Of a DNA stretch of 64,000 bases, positions 8,845-18,636 are shown in pieces. The number at the start of each line of letters is the position of its first letter. Position 1 is the stretch's first letter. The DNA comes from Rahnella bonaserana (GTDB lineage Bacteria > Pseudomonadota > Gammaproteobacteria > Enterobacterales > Enterobacteriaceae). The stretch lies in assembly GCF_019049675.1 (NCBI RefSeq), contig NZ_JAFMOW010000051.1:34844-98843 (forward strand), read 5' to 3'. A program made the position numbers and the translations under genes. The notes beneath the pieces were generated by a model, which searched no databases, was not told the origin of the DNA, and was given only the letters and a program-made list of their open reading frames with translations.

Positions 8845-8952
8845 TTATCTTTTGCATGCCAGCTTAGATTCAGGAATACGCAGCATACCGGTCATCGTGG
8901 CAATTTCAGCAAACGTAGACGTGTTTTCTTCCACGAAGATGGCAATACCAGG
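8845..8952 (-). pseudogene. Fragment of an unrecognised gene
   Basis: The 311-bp gap between the LysR gene and the MFS gene has no intact reading frame. On the minus strand a 35-codon open stretch ending in TAA reads like a real protein tail (FVEENTSTFAEIATMTGMLR then IPESKLACKR) and is closed upstream by a stop. It is probably the C-terminal remnant of a lost gene. I cannot name the family. Confidence 0.3.
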
Positions 8953-9149
8953 TCATCAAGGCTGAGCGCTCGTAAGGGAGGAGTCTTCCTCAGACGACGT
9001 GGTCGATTTCCGGGAAATTAGCATTCATAATAACATCTTTATTTTCCTTTAATATTGAGTTTACGTTTGAATTTTTCGCATTCAATTTCCGGCCATCATG
9101 CATAGATGGGCCCGGATGATAATTTTTTCCGTCTATATTATTTAGTATT

Positions 9150-10361
9150 TTATGCTCCGACCCATGATTTTGGCTGGCTCCTTCCCGCGAAATACGCCGA
9201 TAAAGCAATACACGCACTTAAAACACTGCACAAACAAAGATAGGCATTCAGGGCTGTTTCCTGGGGGAAATGATCCATCATCACACTCAGCGAAAACGGC
9301 AGCCAGTTACCCACGTATCCCACAATGTAAAGAAGGTTTATCAGGTGGTGCCGCTGACTCTGTCTGGCGACCACATTAACGATAGTGGCGGCACCGACCA
9401 GTATTGCCCCATAGGCGAATCCTTCGAGCATCACGGCTATGAAAAGAAGGAAGGGATCCGTTTTGTATACACTGCAGAGGACGAGCAAAACCGCAGAAAG
9501 TTGGGTAACAATTCCGATTTTCAGCGACGAATAATGGTGTTTTTTTCTCATCACTATCTGGGTGATACCTGCAACCAGCAGGAATACCGACAGTGAATAG
9601 CTTACCAGCTGCACGCTGGTAACATTGAAGTAGGTGCGGGCGAGGGTGGGTCCCTGGGACATAAACGTGGACGCCATCGCCCATGAAAGAAATATGGCCA
9701 TGCAGCAGACGATGACGTCCCGGAAAGAGAGTACCTTATGACCTTGAGCTTTGATATTTTTCCGTTCACCGGTTACGGGTGTACTGTGCCTGTTAATCAT
9801 CAGACGACTGCCCCTGATCGCAAATACTGACGCTGTAACCAGAATAAAAAGAATTACGTAGGGAGCCTTAAGTACATAAAAACCGCGATGCACGATTTCC
9901 CCCGTAATTAATGGGCCAATAGCCTGTCCAAGGATCAACGAGGCAGAAGCCGTCAATGCCGCAGTATTACTTACTTCCGTATCAAATAATTTAATCAGCG
10001 AGCGGTTAATATAGGCCATTAAAATACCTGAACCCAGACCGGTAACAAAACGGCCTAGGATAAGTATCATAAAGTTATCTGCAAGCATCATCAGTAGTGA
10101 TGACAGCAAAACGCAGGCCAGACCTGCATAAAGGGGTTTTGTATACAGCTCAGGCCTGATGTTAACCCTGGCGGTAAATGCAAGCGCTAAAAGGACTCCA
10201 GCCGCGTAGACGCCAAAAACCGCCATTATTTGAGAAGCGCTGAAACCATATAAAGTGATGTATACGGGATAGAGAGGAGTGGGAAGACTGCTGCTCAGCA
10301 TGCCGGAAAAGAAAGCCATGGCCAGTGCCATCCCTGCATGCGATGTTTGTTTGTCTGACAT
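9150..10361 (-). CDS. MFS transporter
   Basis: A major facilitator superfamily protein with about 12 hydrophobic segments. ATG 10361 (MSDKQTSHAGMALAMAFFSG, 403 residues) is preferred over the longer frame to 10478, because it has an agaag ribosome site and a normal short cytoplasmic N-terminus before helix 1. Family marks include GRFVTGLGSGILMAYINRS in helix 4-5, the usual place of motif B/C-like sequences in drug:H+ antiporters. The central hydrophilic loop (about residues 180-205) is basic. It is probably an inner-membrane exporter. It is on the same strand as, and downstream of, the LysR gene at 10533, with about 170 bp between them. Confidence 0.88.
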   Translation of the reverse strand: MSDKQTSHAGMALAMAFFSGMLSSSLPTPLYPVYITLYGFSASQIMAVFGVYAAGVLLALAFTARVNIRPELYTKPLYAGLACVLLSSLLMMLADNFMILILGRFVTGLGSGILMAYINRSLIKLFDTEVSNTAALTASASLILGQAIGPLITGEIVHRGFYVLKAPYVILFILVTASVFAIRGSRLMINRHSTPVTGERKNIKAQGHKVLSFRDVIVCCMAIFLSWAMASTFMSQGPTLARTYFNVTSVQLVSYSLSVFLLVAGITQIVMRKKHHYSSLKIGIVTQLSAVLLVLCSVYKTDPFLLFIAVMLEGFAYGAILVGAATIVNVVARQSQRHHLINLLYIVGYVGNWLPFSLSVMMDHFPQETALNAYLCLCSVLSACIALSAYFAGRSQPKSWVGA

Positions 10362-10532
10362 AGTAATATCTTCTGTCCAGGGAAATGGATTCGTTCTGTA
10401 AAAATCCATAAAACAGTAACACGATCCCTTAGCGATGGGATTCGAGCAGCAGGAATACCCACTGTGACGTATTTTCACAGTGAGTATTTAAATATGACCT
10501 TGGGGACAAGTAGTAAGGGGCTGGCTGAAAAT

Positions 10533-11435
10533 TCAAATGCTCCAGGGATGCAGGGCTATCTGTTTTTCCATGAATTCAATAAAACAGCGGATGCGCGGGC
10601 TGAGATGCTGCCTTTTCGCGTAAATTATATAGAGCGGCTCTCTGACAGGAGACTGGAATGCCTTCAAAAGCGGTATTAATCTTCCTTCTCTGATATCCCG
10701 GTGAACGTGAAAGTCAGCCAGGCGGACTATACCTTCTCCCTGAATAGCCAGATCTCGCAGCAAATCGCCCTGCGACAGTGAGGCAACCGGTTTCACTGGG
10801 AATATGATGCTCTGATTGTCTTCGGTGAATAGCCACTGGTTCCAGTGGCTATCGAAATTAAAGTGGAAACAGCGATGCTCCATCAACTCACGGGGATGGG
10901 AGGGTATCCCGTACCTTGTGATGTAGGCCGGCGAAGCGCAGGTAATCCACTGACTCTCACCGATACGACGGGCGATACGGGAAGAACTCGCAAGTACACC
11001 ACCATAAATGGCGAGATCCAGCCCTCTATCAAAGTCATCCCGGTAAACCGGCCCCGTTTCAATGTCAACGTCGAGGTCGGGGTAGGCGTCAATAAACGCG
11101 GGCAACCATGGAAGGATATGATAACGGGCGAAGGTGGTCATGGTACGGATTTTCAGCTGCCCGCTGATGCGTGATGGCATATCTTCTGCCAGTGAATCAG
11201 CCTCAGACATTGCGTCAACGACTGCCCGGGCACTGTTAAGATAAACGTGCCCCTCTTCGGTCAGCGTTAACGTTCTCGTCCCGCGATGAAAGAGCCTTAC
11301 CTGTAATCTCGCCTCCAGCCGGCTGATGAGTTTACTCATTGCTGAAGGCGTCAATCCGTTTGCCCGCGCGGCGGCAGAAAAATTGCCGTATTCATACGCC
11401 CATATAAATGCAAGCAACTGATTATAATTATCCAT
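10533..11435 (-). CDS. LysR-family transcriptional regulator
   Basis: A 300-residue LysR regulator starting MDNYNQLLAFIWAYEYGNFS. The HTH (AAARANGLTPSAMSKLISRL) and wing (LFHRGTRTLTLTEEG) fall in residues 18-65, and the effector domain runs to the C-terminus. It sits just upstream of the MFS gene on the same strand and next to the transposon resolvase, making it the last gene of the LysR-rich cluster. It probably regulates the MFS transporter, by position only. Confidence 0.9.
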   Translation of the reverse strand: MDNYNQLLAFIWAYEYGNFSAAARANGLTPSAMSKLISRLEARLQVRLFHRGTRTLTLTEEGHVYLNSARAVVDAMSEADSLAEDMPSRISGQLKIRTMTTFARYHILPWLPAFIDAYPDLDVDIETGPVYRDDFDRGLDLAIYGGVLASSSRIARRIGESQWITCASPAYITRYGIPSHPRELMEHRCFHFNFDSHWNQWLFTEDNQSIIFPVKPVASLSQGDLLRDLAIQGEGIVRLADFHVHRDIREGRLIPLLKAFQSPVREPLYIIYAKRQHLSPRIRCFIEFMEKQIALHPWSI

Positions 11436-11517
11436 TATGTCCCGGGTTATTTATGTGAAGATGTTTAGAGCTTCCGAGGCAGGAACCTGAAAAATTTTCA
11501 TTTGTAGCGTCTGACCA

Positions 11518-12075
11518 TCAGGAACGGCGCTGATGACTTTTCAACCGAAAGTAAGTTGCCCGAGAAATGCCGGTTTTCTCCATCACCAGCTTAATGGGAG
11601 TATCAAGGTGAATAAGTTCCAGAGCCATTCCCGATCCATGATGAGGTTTTCGCCCAAACTTAACTCCTGCCGCCATCGCGACCACTCTGCCCTCGTTGGT
11701 ACGCTCTAATATTCGTTCGCGTTCCGCCTCTGCAACAGCGGCAAGGATCTGAATCACCATTTTCCCCATCGTGCCTTCAGTACTCAGTCCATTCTCCAAA
11801 AATCGAATGGCTATTCCCTTTTTATAGCAAGCATCAACAATGTGGATCATATCTGCGGTATTGCGGCCAAGCCGGTCCATTTTGGTACAAATGATGATGT
11901 CGTCTTTTTCCGCTCGGGCAAGTAGCCGTTGTAGTCCTTCGCGTTCGTCCGTGGCTCCCGACATCATATCAGTAAAAACTCGATCATCTCTGACACCTAC
12001 AGATTTCAGCTCTGTAATCTGCGCCGTCAGTTTCTGATGGCTGGTTGATACTCTTGCATATCCCAGTAATGCCAT
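11518..12075 (-). CDS. tnpR: Tn3-family resolvase (serine recombinase)
   Basis: A 185-residue serine recombinase. The N-terminal catalytic domain has GYARVSTSHQ with the nucleophilic Ser10, the TKMDRLGRN active-site strand, the AEAERERILERTNEG long helix, and a C-terminal Hin-like helix-turn-helix (ISRATYFRLK). It resolves cointegrates made during replicative transposition, acting at the res site immediately upstream. It is divergent from tnpA, as in Tn3 itself. The passenger genes of such units normally lie on the tnpR side, which is where the LysR/enzyme cluster is. Confidence 0.95.
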   Translation of the reverse strand: MALLGYARVSTSHQKLTAQITELKSVGVRDDRVFTDMMSGATDEREGLQRLLARAEKDDIIICTKMDRLGRNTADMIHIVDACYKKGIAIRFLENGLSTEGTMGKMVIQILAAVAEAERERILERTNEGRVVAMAAGVKFGRKPHHGSGMALELIHLDTPIKLVMEKTGISRATYFRLKSHQRRS

Positions 12076-12189
12076 ATTGGTCTCACAAATCGATATTGAT
12101 ACTGCGTAGTATCATAAGGCATAAATCACGATTTTTGATACTCATGTTTGAAGTCGTTTTGAGAGGTATCAAAACTTATAATATTTGAG
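12076..12189. promoter_or_regulatory. Predicted res site and divergent tnpA/tnpR promoter region
   Basis: The spacer between tnpR and tnpA carries an 18-bp near-perfect palindrome at 12097-12114 (TGATACTGCGTAGTATCA). Further related half-sites follow: TTTTTGATACTC near 12132 and GAGGTATCAAAA near 12163. The repeated GATAC/GTATC half-sites and the position between divergent tnpA and tnpR are what is expected of the resolvase subsites. The AT crossover point was not mapped further. Confidence 0.7.
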
Positions 12190-12234
12190 ATGGTAAAAAA
12201 AAGAACAGAACGCCCGTTTACGAAAGGATGCGCA

Positions 12235-15200
12235 ATGAGTGATGACTTTCTTACCAGCGAACAGACAGAAAACTACGGTCGCTATGTGGCAGACCCAAAT
12301 GAGGTTCAGCTGGCTCGGTATTTTCATCTGGATGAGCGTGACCTTGCTTTTATTAATCAGCGACGGGGAAAACATAACCGGCTGGGGATTGCACTTCAGC
12401 TGACTACGGCGCGCTTTCTGGGAACGTTTCTTCCTGATCCCCTTCAAATTCCCTCATTCATCCGTTTTTACATTGCGGCACAGTTGAACATCAGCCGACC
12501 AGAGATCCTTTCCCGGTATGCAGAAAGAGAAAATACCCGCTGGGAGCATCAGGGGCTTATCAAGCTCTATTATGATTATCATGATTTTGGTGATTTCCCC
12601 TGGTCATTCAGACTGAAGCGTTTGCTCTATACTCGCGCCTGGCTCAGCAATGAGCGTCCAGGTCTGCTGTTTGATTTTGCTACCGCATGGTTGCTGCAAA
12701 ATAAGATCCTGCTACCCGCAGCCTCGACTCTGACAAGGCTGATTGGCGAAGTACGCGAACGGGCAAGTCGACGATTATGGCGAAGGCTGGCTTTGTTGCC
12801 TGACAGCTGGCAGAAAACACAACTGGACGGTTTACTTGAAATACCTGAAGGGCAGCGTATATCGGTGCTGGAGGAGATGCGAAAAGGTCCTGTCACTATC
12901 AGTGGGCCGTCATTTACAGACGCCCTGGAGCGATATACCCGACTGCGTAGCATGGAGTTTTCCCGGCTGAATTTCTCCGGTCTGCCTGCCATCCAGCTGC
13001 GGAATTTGGCCCGTTATGCCGGAATGGCTTCGGTGAAATACATTTCAAGAATGCCTGACGAACGGCGACTGGCCGTGCTTACTGCGTTTGTGAAAGCACA
13101 GGAAATTTCGGCGCTTGACGAGGCCGTGGATGTGCTGGATATGCTTATTCTGGATATCACGCGTTCTGCAAAAAATATCGGGCAGAAAAAGCGGCTCAGA
13201 ACCCTAAAAGATCTTGATCGTGCCGCGCTATTACTGGCACGGGCATGCACGTTATTACTTGATGAGAACACCGATGAAGCAGCTCTGCGGCAGGCTATTT
13301 TTCGCCGCATACCAAAGGACAAACTGGCTGAAGCCGTCGGCAAGGTAAATGAGCTGGCGCGCCCGCAAGATACTCATTTTCAGAATGAAATGGTGGAACA
13401 ATATGGACGGGTGAAGCGCTTCCTGTCCGCGATGTTGCGTGACTTACACTTTCAGGCCGCCCCAGCCGGGGAGCACACGTTGTCAGCAATCCATTATCTG
13501 GCCGAACTGAGTGGCTCAAAAAAGCGAATTCTCGACGATGCACCAGAGCAAATCATTTCCGGCCCCTGGAAACGTCTGGTCTACGACAGAGATGGTAGGA
13601 TTCTACGAGCGGGTTACTCGTTGTGCCTTCTCGAGCGCCTTCAGGATTCTTTGCGCCGTCGTGATCTCTGGCTGGAGAACAGTGACCGGTGGGGGGACCC
13701 GCGTCAAAAATTGCTTCAGGGAGCTGAATGGCAGGCACAACGCATCCCGGTATGTCGGGCGCTGGGTCATCCATCAGACGGAACTAAAGCAGCAGAACAA
13801 CTGGCTACGCGGCTTGATGACACATGGAAATCAGTGGCTTCACGTTTTGCCTGCAACGCAGCGGTCAGCATAAGCAATGAAGGTAAGCATCCCTCACTGA
13901 CGATTAGCAATCTGGATAAACTGGATGAGCCACCGGCACTGATACAATTGAATCGTCGGGTAAGAGAACTGATCCCTCCGGTTGATCTGACTGAGCTGTT
14001 GCTTGAAATAGATGCCCGAACCGGTTTTACCCGCGAATTCAGCCACGTCAGTGAATCAGGTGCTCGGGCGCAGGATCTCCAGGTCAGTCTGTGCGCAACA
14101 CTGCTGGCAGAAGCCTGCAATATAGGGCATGAACCCCTGATAAAGCATAATATTCCCGCGCTTACTCGCCATCGTCTGAGCTGGGTTAAACAAAATTATC
14201 TCAGGGCAGAAACGCTGGTCAGCGCTAATGCACGGCTGGTTGATTTTCAGTCCACGCTGCCGCTCGCGGGGTACTGGGGAGGTGGTGAGGTTGCCTCCGC
14301 AGATGGTATGCGTTTTGTCACACCGGTTAAAACGGTTAATTCCGGACCAAATCGTAAATACTTTGGTTCAGGACGCGGTATCACCTGGTACAACTTCGTC
14401 TCCGATCAGTACTCCGGTTTCCATGGCATTGTGGTTCCCGGTACGCTTCGTGATTCCATCTTTGTACTGGAAGGGCTTCTGGAGCAGCAGACCGGGCTGA
14501 ATCCGGTAGAAATTATGACGGACACGGCAGGATCCAGCGATATCATTTTTGGCCTGTTCTGGTTACTGGGCTACCAGTTTTCCCCTCGTCTGGCCGATGC
14601 AGGCGGGGCGATATTCTGGCGGGCAGATAAAACGGCACATTATGGTGCCCTGAATGAGCTGGCCCGGGGATGTGTTGAACTGTCAAAAATAGAATCCCAA
14701 TGGGATGAAATGATGCGAATGGCGGGCTCACTGAAGCTTGGGACCATCCATGCATCAGAGCTTATTCGTTCACTGTTGAAAAGTAGCCGACCATCTGGTC
14801 TGGCTCAGGCGATTATGGAAGTGGGCCGGGTCAACAAGACGTTGTATCTTCTCAACTATATCGATGATGAGGATTACCGGCGTCGGATCCTCACTCAGCT
14901 CAACCGGGGAGAAGGAGCCATGCAGTGGCTCGAGCCATTTGCTACGGACAACGTGGTGAAATTAGAAAACGCTACCGTGAAGGGCAGGAAGATCAACTCG
15001 GTGCTCTGGGTCTGGTGACCAATGCGGTTGTGCTGTGGAACACACTTTACATGCAGGAGGCGTTGTCACATCTTCGCAAATCGGGGGAAACACCTGAAGA
15101 GGAGCATCTGGCAAGATTATCGCCGCTGATACATGGCCATATAAATATGCTGGGGCATTATACGTTTTCGTTACCGGAAGATATTCTGAAGGGCGAGTTA

Positions 15201-15242
15201 AGACCGCTAAATTTCAATACAAACAATGAATTAACCTCTTAG
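12235..15242 (+). pseudogene. tnpA: Tn3-family transposase, frameshifted near the C-terminus
   Basis: A full-length Tn3-type DDE transposase, read in two frames. The start at ATG 12235 (MSDDFLTSEQ) has gaaagga upstream; an upstream in-frame ATG at 12190 is less likely. The first frame runs to TGA at 15016-15018. The true C-terminus continues in the next frame up from about 14913 (RHAVARAICYGQ, then YREGQEDQLGALGLVTNAVV) to 15242. Against the usual family sequence (RGESRHAVARAICYG) the junction carries a local indel of net minus one base around 14913-14919. The conserved C-terminal segment, likely including the third catalytic acid, is out of frame, so the protein is probably inactive unless this is a sequencing error. 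Confidence 0.9.
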
Positions 15243-15275
15243 CGTGGTTTTTTACATCATTGGACCTCGAACCCC
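15238..15275 (-). repeat. 38-bp terminal inverted repeat of the Tn3-family element
   Basis: Read on the minus strand this begins GGGGTTCGAGG and ends CCACGCTAAG, the standard length and ends of Tn3-family terminal repeats. The outer GGGG edge is at 15275, directly against psiA sequence. The inner end overlaps the last codons of tnpA. Confidence 0.9.
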
Positions 15276-15705
15276 GATAGCGCCTGCGCTTCTGCTGGCG
15301 TTCCTTTTCCTGCTGTTTTTCCCTGCGGCTGTCGCTGACATCCCAGCGGCGGTGCTGACGTTCACTCAGGCGATAGCCGGTTTGAGGAAAATACTGGCTG
15401 ACGGCACAGCCCGACAGCGGCAGCGGGCAAACGTCACCACGACTTTCAACCAGTTTATCGAGCGCCGCCAGATAGCGTTCTTTCGGTTCACCGGCCCGGT
15501 CTTTGGGGTTGTAGTTCAGCGAGGCGCGTTTCACATCGCTAGCGGTAATAGCACCGGCCTCCCCGCCGCGCAGCTGGCGGAGCAACGCCACGGCATAAGG
15601 ATATTGTCCCCGCCGACACCTACCGTCCTCCACATCAATGATGGCCTGCAGCGCAGCAGCCTGAAACGGGTTCACGGGCACTAACGAAAGGTGACGAGGG
15701 ATCAT
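15276..15705 (-). pseudogene. psiA: Plasmid SOS inhibition protein A, truncated by the transposon
   Basis: The N-terminal about 143 codons of a PsiA-type protein. The reading frame MIPRHLSLVPVNPFQAAALQ and the segments QYPYAVALLRQLRGG, LDKLVESRGDVCPLPLSG and FPQTGYRLSERQ parallel F-plasmid PsiA. The frame then runs straight into the Tn3 terminal repeat at 15275, losing the C-terminal part (F PsiA is about 239 residues). Its start overlaps the psiB stop (ATGA), as in F-like leading regions. PsiA function is poorly defined; it is a companion of PsiB in conjugative entry. Confidence 0.85.
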
Positions 15706-16148
15706 ACTGCACCCCCAGTTTTTCGCAGCGCCGCAGCCAGTTGCTCAGGGGTGTTCAGTCCGGTGGCAACCAGCGTTTCTAGTGTGCGCAGGGCATCAAA
15801 AATGAGCGCAGGCTCAAACGTTTCGCTGCAGCAAAGCCACGCCACCGATGCCCCGCAGTCAAAAGGCAGGCTCACCTGCCAGTAAGGCACATCGTCGCTG
15901 CTGCTGGTCAGGCAAACCACAACCGGTGGGTGAGATTTCATGCTCAGCCTGATATTTACCGGCGCACCGGCACCAAACTCGCAGCGGTGCTCCATGTCGC
16001 ACAGCCAGTTATCGGACAGGTGCAGCTGGTGGACAACGCCACGGCTCAGGTCGCTACGGGAAGCCTCACCGCGCTCTGCGTACTGCTCCAGCTCACTGCC
16101 GTTCATCGTGTGTAACTCGGCAAACGATAATTCATTCAATCGGGTCAT
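15702..16148 (-). CDS. psiB: Plasmid SOS inhibition protein B
   Basis: A 148-residue PsiB-like protein with start MTRLNELSFAELHTMNGSEL at 16148; the longer upstream frame overlaps the ParB-like gene end and is not supported. In F, PsiB (about 144 residues) binds free RecA and dampens SOS induction by single-stranded DNA entering during conjugation. The segments SDNWLCDMEHRCEFGAGAPV and LRTLETLVATGLNTPEQLAA match the F protein in order. It is read in the usual leading-region order, ssb to parB-like to psiB to psiA, with ATGA overlap to psiA. Confidence 0.85.
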   Translation of the reverse strand: MTRLNELSFAELHTMNGSELEQYAERGEASRSDLSRGVVHQLHLSDNWLCDMEHRCEFGAGAPVNIRLSMKSHPPVVVCLTSSSDDVPYWQVSLPFDCGASVAWLCCSETFEPALIFDALRTLETLVATGLNTPEQLAAALRKTGGAV

Positions 16149-16185
16149 GTCGTTACTGCCGCCCCTTGCGAAGCGGCATCTCCTG

Positions 16186-18276
16186 TCAGGCGGCAATGTT
16201 GTCAGATTCAGAGGCGTTTGCGGTGGCTTCTGCGTCGGTTTCCGGCCCTCCGGCATCAGTCGCAGTGACCGCGTCACTTTCCGGTAACGCGATTGGGGCA
16301 GCGACCGGCAGCAGACAGTCAGGTACCCAGCTGGTCAGCAGGATTTTCTCTTCAGCCAGTTCAGCCGCATCGGCTTTCTTCATTTTGAGTGCGTCGCGTG
16401 ATGCACCGTCCAGCCCCGCCTGTGACAGGCTGTCAGCAATCTGCTCCTTACTGATGCGCCCAAAGAAGTTGGCTTTGGTCGGCAGCCACCAGTCACGCAG
16501 CGTGAAGCCCAGCAGGTTTTCCACCGGCTCGAGGTCTTTACCCGCCTTGCCATCTTTGTCGCTGAGACGTTCTGACGCACCGTCGAGCGTTCTGGCAAGG
16601 CAATAGCCCATTACATTAATCAGCGCCTGCGTGTCCCACGTCAGCAGCCAGTCCCAGCTTTTATGCCAGTCCTGTGGCAACAGTTTCTGCCACGTATCGT
16701 GCATCGCAGTAAGGTGCTGCATGGCCAGACCGTCGGCAGACGTCGGCGCATTGTCGAGCATCAGTCCGGTTTTGGCATGCAGTGTTACTTTGAGGGTCGA
16801 CGGGTTATAAGACCGGTGGTCGAAAGTAGATTTCAGGCAGTCATGGACAAAAATCACCAAAGCCATTTGCGGTTGTTCTGCCAGTGCAGCCTGTACTGCC
16901 AGCGTTCTTTCACTGGAGAGGCTTTTTGCCATTACAGCCGACAACTGTTTCGCCTGCGGCATTTCCGATGTGCTGTCTTCAGTGCGGATGCTGGCAATGG
17001 TGTTGTTCACACCGGCTTTTTTCTCGACTTCAGGGATATCGCTTCGCAGCATCACGCCACGGCGCACGCTGATAACGTTCCCTCTCAGGAAGACGACCAC
17101 CCCGCCGTTAGCACGCACATCGTCAGTCCATGCGCGGTTCTCGGCGGCTTTTTCGATGGCAGACATTTCGGCCTGACAGGCGTCAGCGGCCTGTTCCAGC
17201 GCGTCGTGGTCTGCGTCATCGCTGTCGTCCTGCTCAGATAATGCCTCCAGCTGCTTATCCAGCGCATCAAACCGCGCACTTTCCTCGGGGGTCAGTTCAC
17301 CGTGAGGCAGGTTGAGTAACAGGTATTTTTGCGCGTCGTCGCCGTAGGTGCTTATGCCGTCAGTTCGTCCCTCTGACCACTTCCAGCCCTCTGCCTGTGC
17401 GATACCGCCCGCGACTTCGGTGAGTTTCTGGCGGGTTAAAGTGTCGAGAAGAACGGTATCGGTGAGAAATCCTTCGTCCGTGAACAAGTCAAAGCGGAAC
17501 CCGCCCCCCGCCTGTTCGTAGGCATCCCGCCCGACGAATTCCAGCAGGCGGTGACCTTCCGCAGAGACTTCGCCTCTGAGCACCGCCTCACGCAGCTCTT
17601 TCGGATTGCGATAATAACCATAAGCATTTTTCCAGACGTCCAGCTGGCGTTCGTGGTCTTCAGAGGCAGACAGTGCCTGCAGCTGGTCAACGTTAATCTT
17701 GTCTTCCGCCAGTTCAGCAAGCAACGCCGGTACCATCCCTGCAAGGCGCAGGAATTTCTGGACGTGTTGGGTGCTGTACCCCATCAGGCCACCGATTTCT
17801 GCTGCCGTTTTGCCGCTGGCACTGATGCGGGCGAATGCCATAATCTGGTCAGCCGGATGCATGCTTTCGTGCTGGAAGTTCTCGATGGCTGATACCACCT
17901 CTGCCACGTCATCGCTGACGGTTTTCACCGGCACGGCGTAATCCGGTGCGATCGCCCCCTCGTTCAGCAGGATACTCAGCGCACGAAAACGGCGTCCACC
18001 GGCGGCGGCACCCAGCTGGCCATCAGGCAGGCGGTGAACAATAAGGTTATGCAACACGCCCACGGCTCTGATGCTGCCGGCCAGTTCCTGCAATTTTGCC
18101 GCATCCGGCTCTGCTTTACGCACATTCAGCGGAGACAGAGACAGCTGGCTGAACGGCACCATCTGGACCGGCGTATTCGCCAGCGCCTGCTCAACGGCCT
18201 CGTTAACGGCGGTATTTTTAGGACGTTTTGTGGATTTACTCGCTTTAGAAACTGCTTTAGACTCGGCTACTGACAT
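16186..18276 (-). CDS. Long ParB/RepB/Spo0J-family leading-region protein
   Basis: A 696-residue protein with an N-terminal ParB/Spo0J nuclease-like domain: SQLSLSPLNVRK near residue 45, GAAAGGRRFRALSIL, and ENFQHESMHPADQIMAFARI with the HTH AAEIGGLMGYSTQHVQKFLRL. A long acidic and alanine-rich C-terminal region is typical of the leading-region ParB-like protein of IncF plasmids (YubM type). The C-terminus is very acidic and repeats DA/TA. It is in the psi operon region. It is not a partner of the ParA at 21135, since it has no ParA neighbour here. Its role in plasmid entry is not established. Confidence 0.88.
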   Translation of the reverse strand: MSVAESKAVSKASKSTKRPKNTAVNEAVEQALANTPVQMVPFSQLSLSPLNVRKAEPDAAKLQELAGSIRAVGVLHNLIVHRLPDGQLGAAAGGRRFRALSILLNEGAIAPDYAVPVKTVSDDVAEVVSAIENFQHESMHPADQIMAFARISASGKTAAEIGGLMGYSTQHVQKFLRLAGMVPALLAELAEDKINVDQLQALSASEDHERQLDVWKNAYGYYRNPKELREAVLRGEVSAEGHRLLEFVGRDAYEQAGGGFRFDLFTDEGFLTDTVLLDTLTRQKLTEVAGGIAQAEGWKWSEGRTDGISTYGDDAQKYLLLNLPHGELTPEESARFDALDKQLEALSEQDDSDDADHDALEQAADACQAEMSAIEKAAENRAWTDDVRANGGVVVFLRGNVISVRRGVMLRSDIPEVEKKAGVNNTIASIRTEDSTSEMPQAKQLSAVMAKSLSSERTLAVQAALAEQPQMALVIFVHDCLKSTFDHRSYNPSTLKVTLHAKTGLMLDNAPTSADGLAMQHLTAMHDTWQKLLPQDWHKSWDWLLTWDTQALINVMGYCLARTLDGASERLSDKDGKAGKDLEPVENLLGFTLRDWWLPTKANFFGRISKEQIADSLSQAGLDGASRDALKMKKADAAELAEEKILLTSWVPDCLLPVAAPIALPESDAVTATDAGGPETDAEATANASESDNIAA

Positions 18277-18376
18277 AATTGATACCTCGTAAGTTTTGAT
18301 TTTGTCTGCCGGACGTTTTCCCCGTCCGGCACCTCACTTCACTGCCTTACTGCTTTCTCACACCACATCTGATGAT

Positions 18377-18577
18377 TTATCTGTTAAGACCAGCCCCTGC
18401 TTCAGGCTCAAAATCCCACGCCCGCCACACCATCTGCCGGTCAATGCGAACGACAATGCGAAAATACGTGCCCTGATCGTCCTCGATCGCGATATTCTCG
18501 TAAGCATCTGCAACGGCTTCAGCCTGTTGGCGGGTAAAAGTGTCTTCCGGCAGCAGAACGTGATCGTGGTTTTCCAT
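18377..18577 (-). CDS. DUF905-family small protein
   Basis: A DUF905-type protein of the F leading region, seen in [20 protein letters not shown], followed by [26 protein letters not shown] 18577 ([12 protein letters not shown], 66 residues) has AAGGAG nine bases upstream and is preferred. The frame extends to ATG 18634, which would give 85 residues but has a poor ribosome site. It sits between ssb and the ParB-like gene, as in IncF plasmids. Function unknown. Confidence 0.8.
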   Translation of the reverse strand: MENHDHVLLPEDTFTRQQAEAVADAYENIAIEDDQGTYFRIVVRIDRQMVWRAWDFEPEAGAGLNR

Positions 18578-18636
18578 AACTCGGTACTCCTTGTGATACC
18601 CCGCAAATACGGGGCGGTTAATGTCTAAGGTCATCT

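Larger units (their letters stand above)
11518..15275. mobile_element. Tn3-family transposon core (tnpR-res-tnpA-IR)
   Basis: Divergent tnpR and tnpA, a res-like spacer, and a 38-bp terminal repeat immediately after tnpA define the right half of a Tn3-family element. The matching left terminal repeat (GGGGTTCGAGG at one end and ACGCTAAG at the other) was not found between 1 and 11518. The element may therefore extend left beyond the window with the whole LysR/enzyme cluster as passenger, or its left end may be lost. The right end lies inside psiA, which shows the insertion site. Confidence 0.85.

Noticed and set aside
12190..12234. Upstream ATG for tnpA
   Set aside because: It overlaps the res region and lacks a ribosome site; ATG 12235 follows gaaagga and gives the usual MSDDF start.
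15244..15684. 146-codon plus-strand frame over psiA
   Set aside because: It is antisense to psiA and includes part of the transposon terminal repeat; the minus-strand frame matches PsiA.
16663..17241. 192-codon plus-strand frame within the ParB-like gene
   Set aside because: A shadow of the high-GC minus-strand coding sequence, without a ribosome site or family signature.
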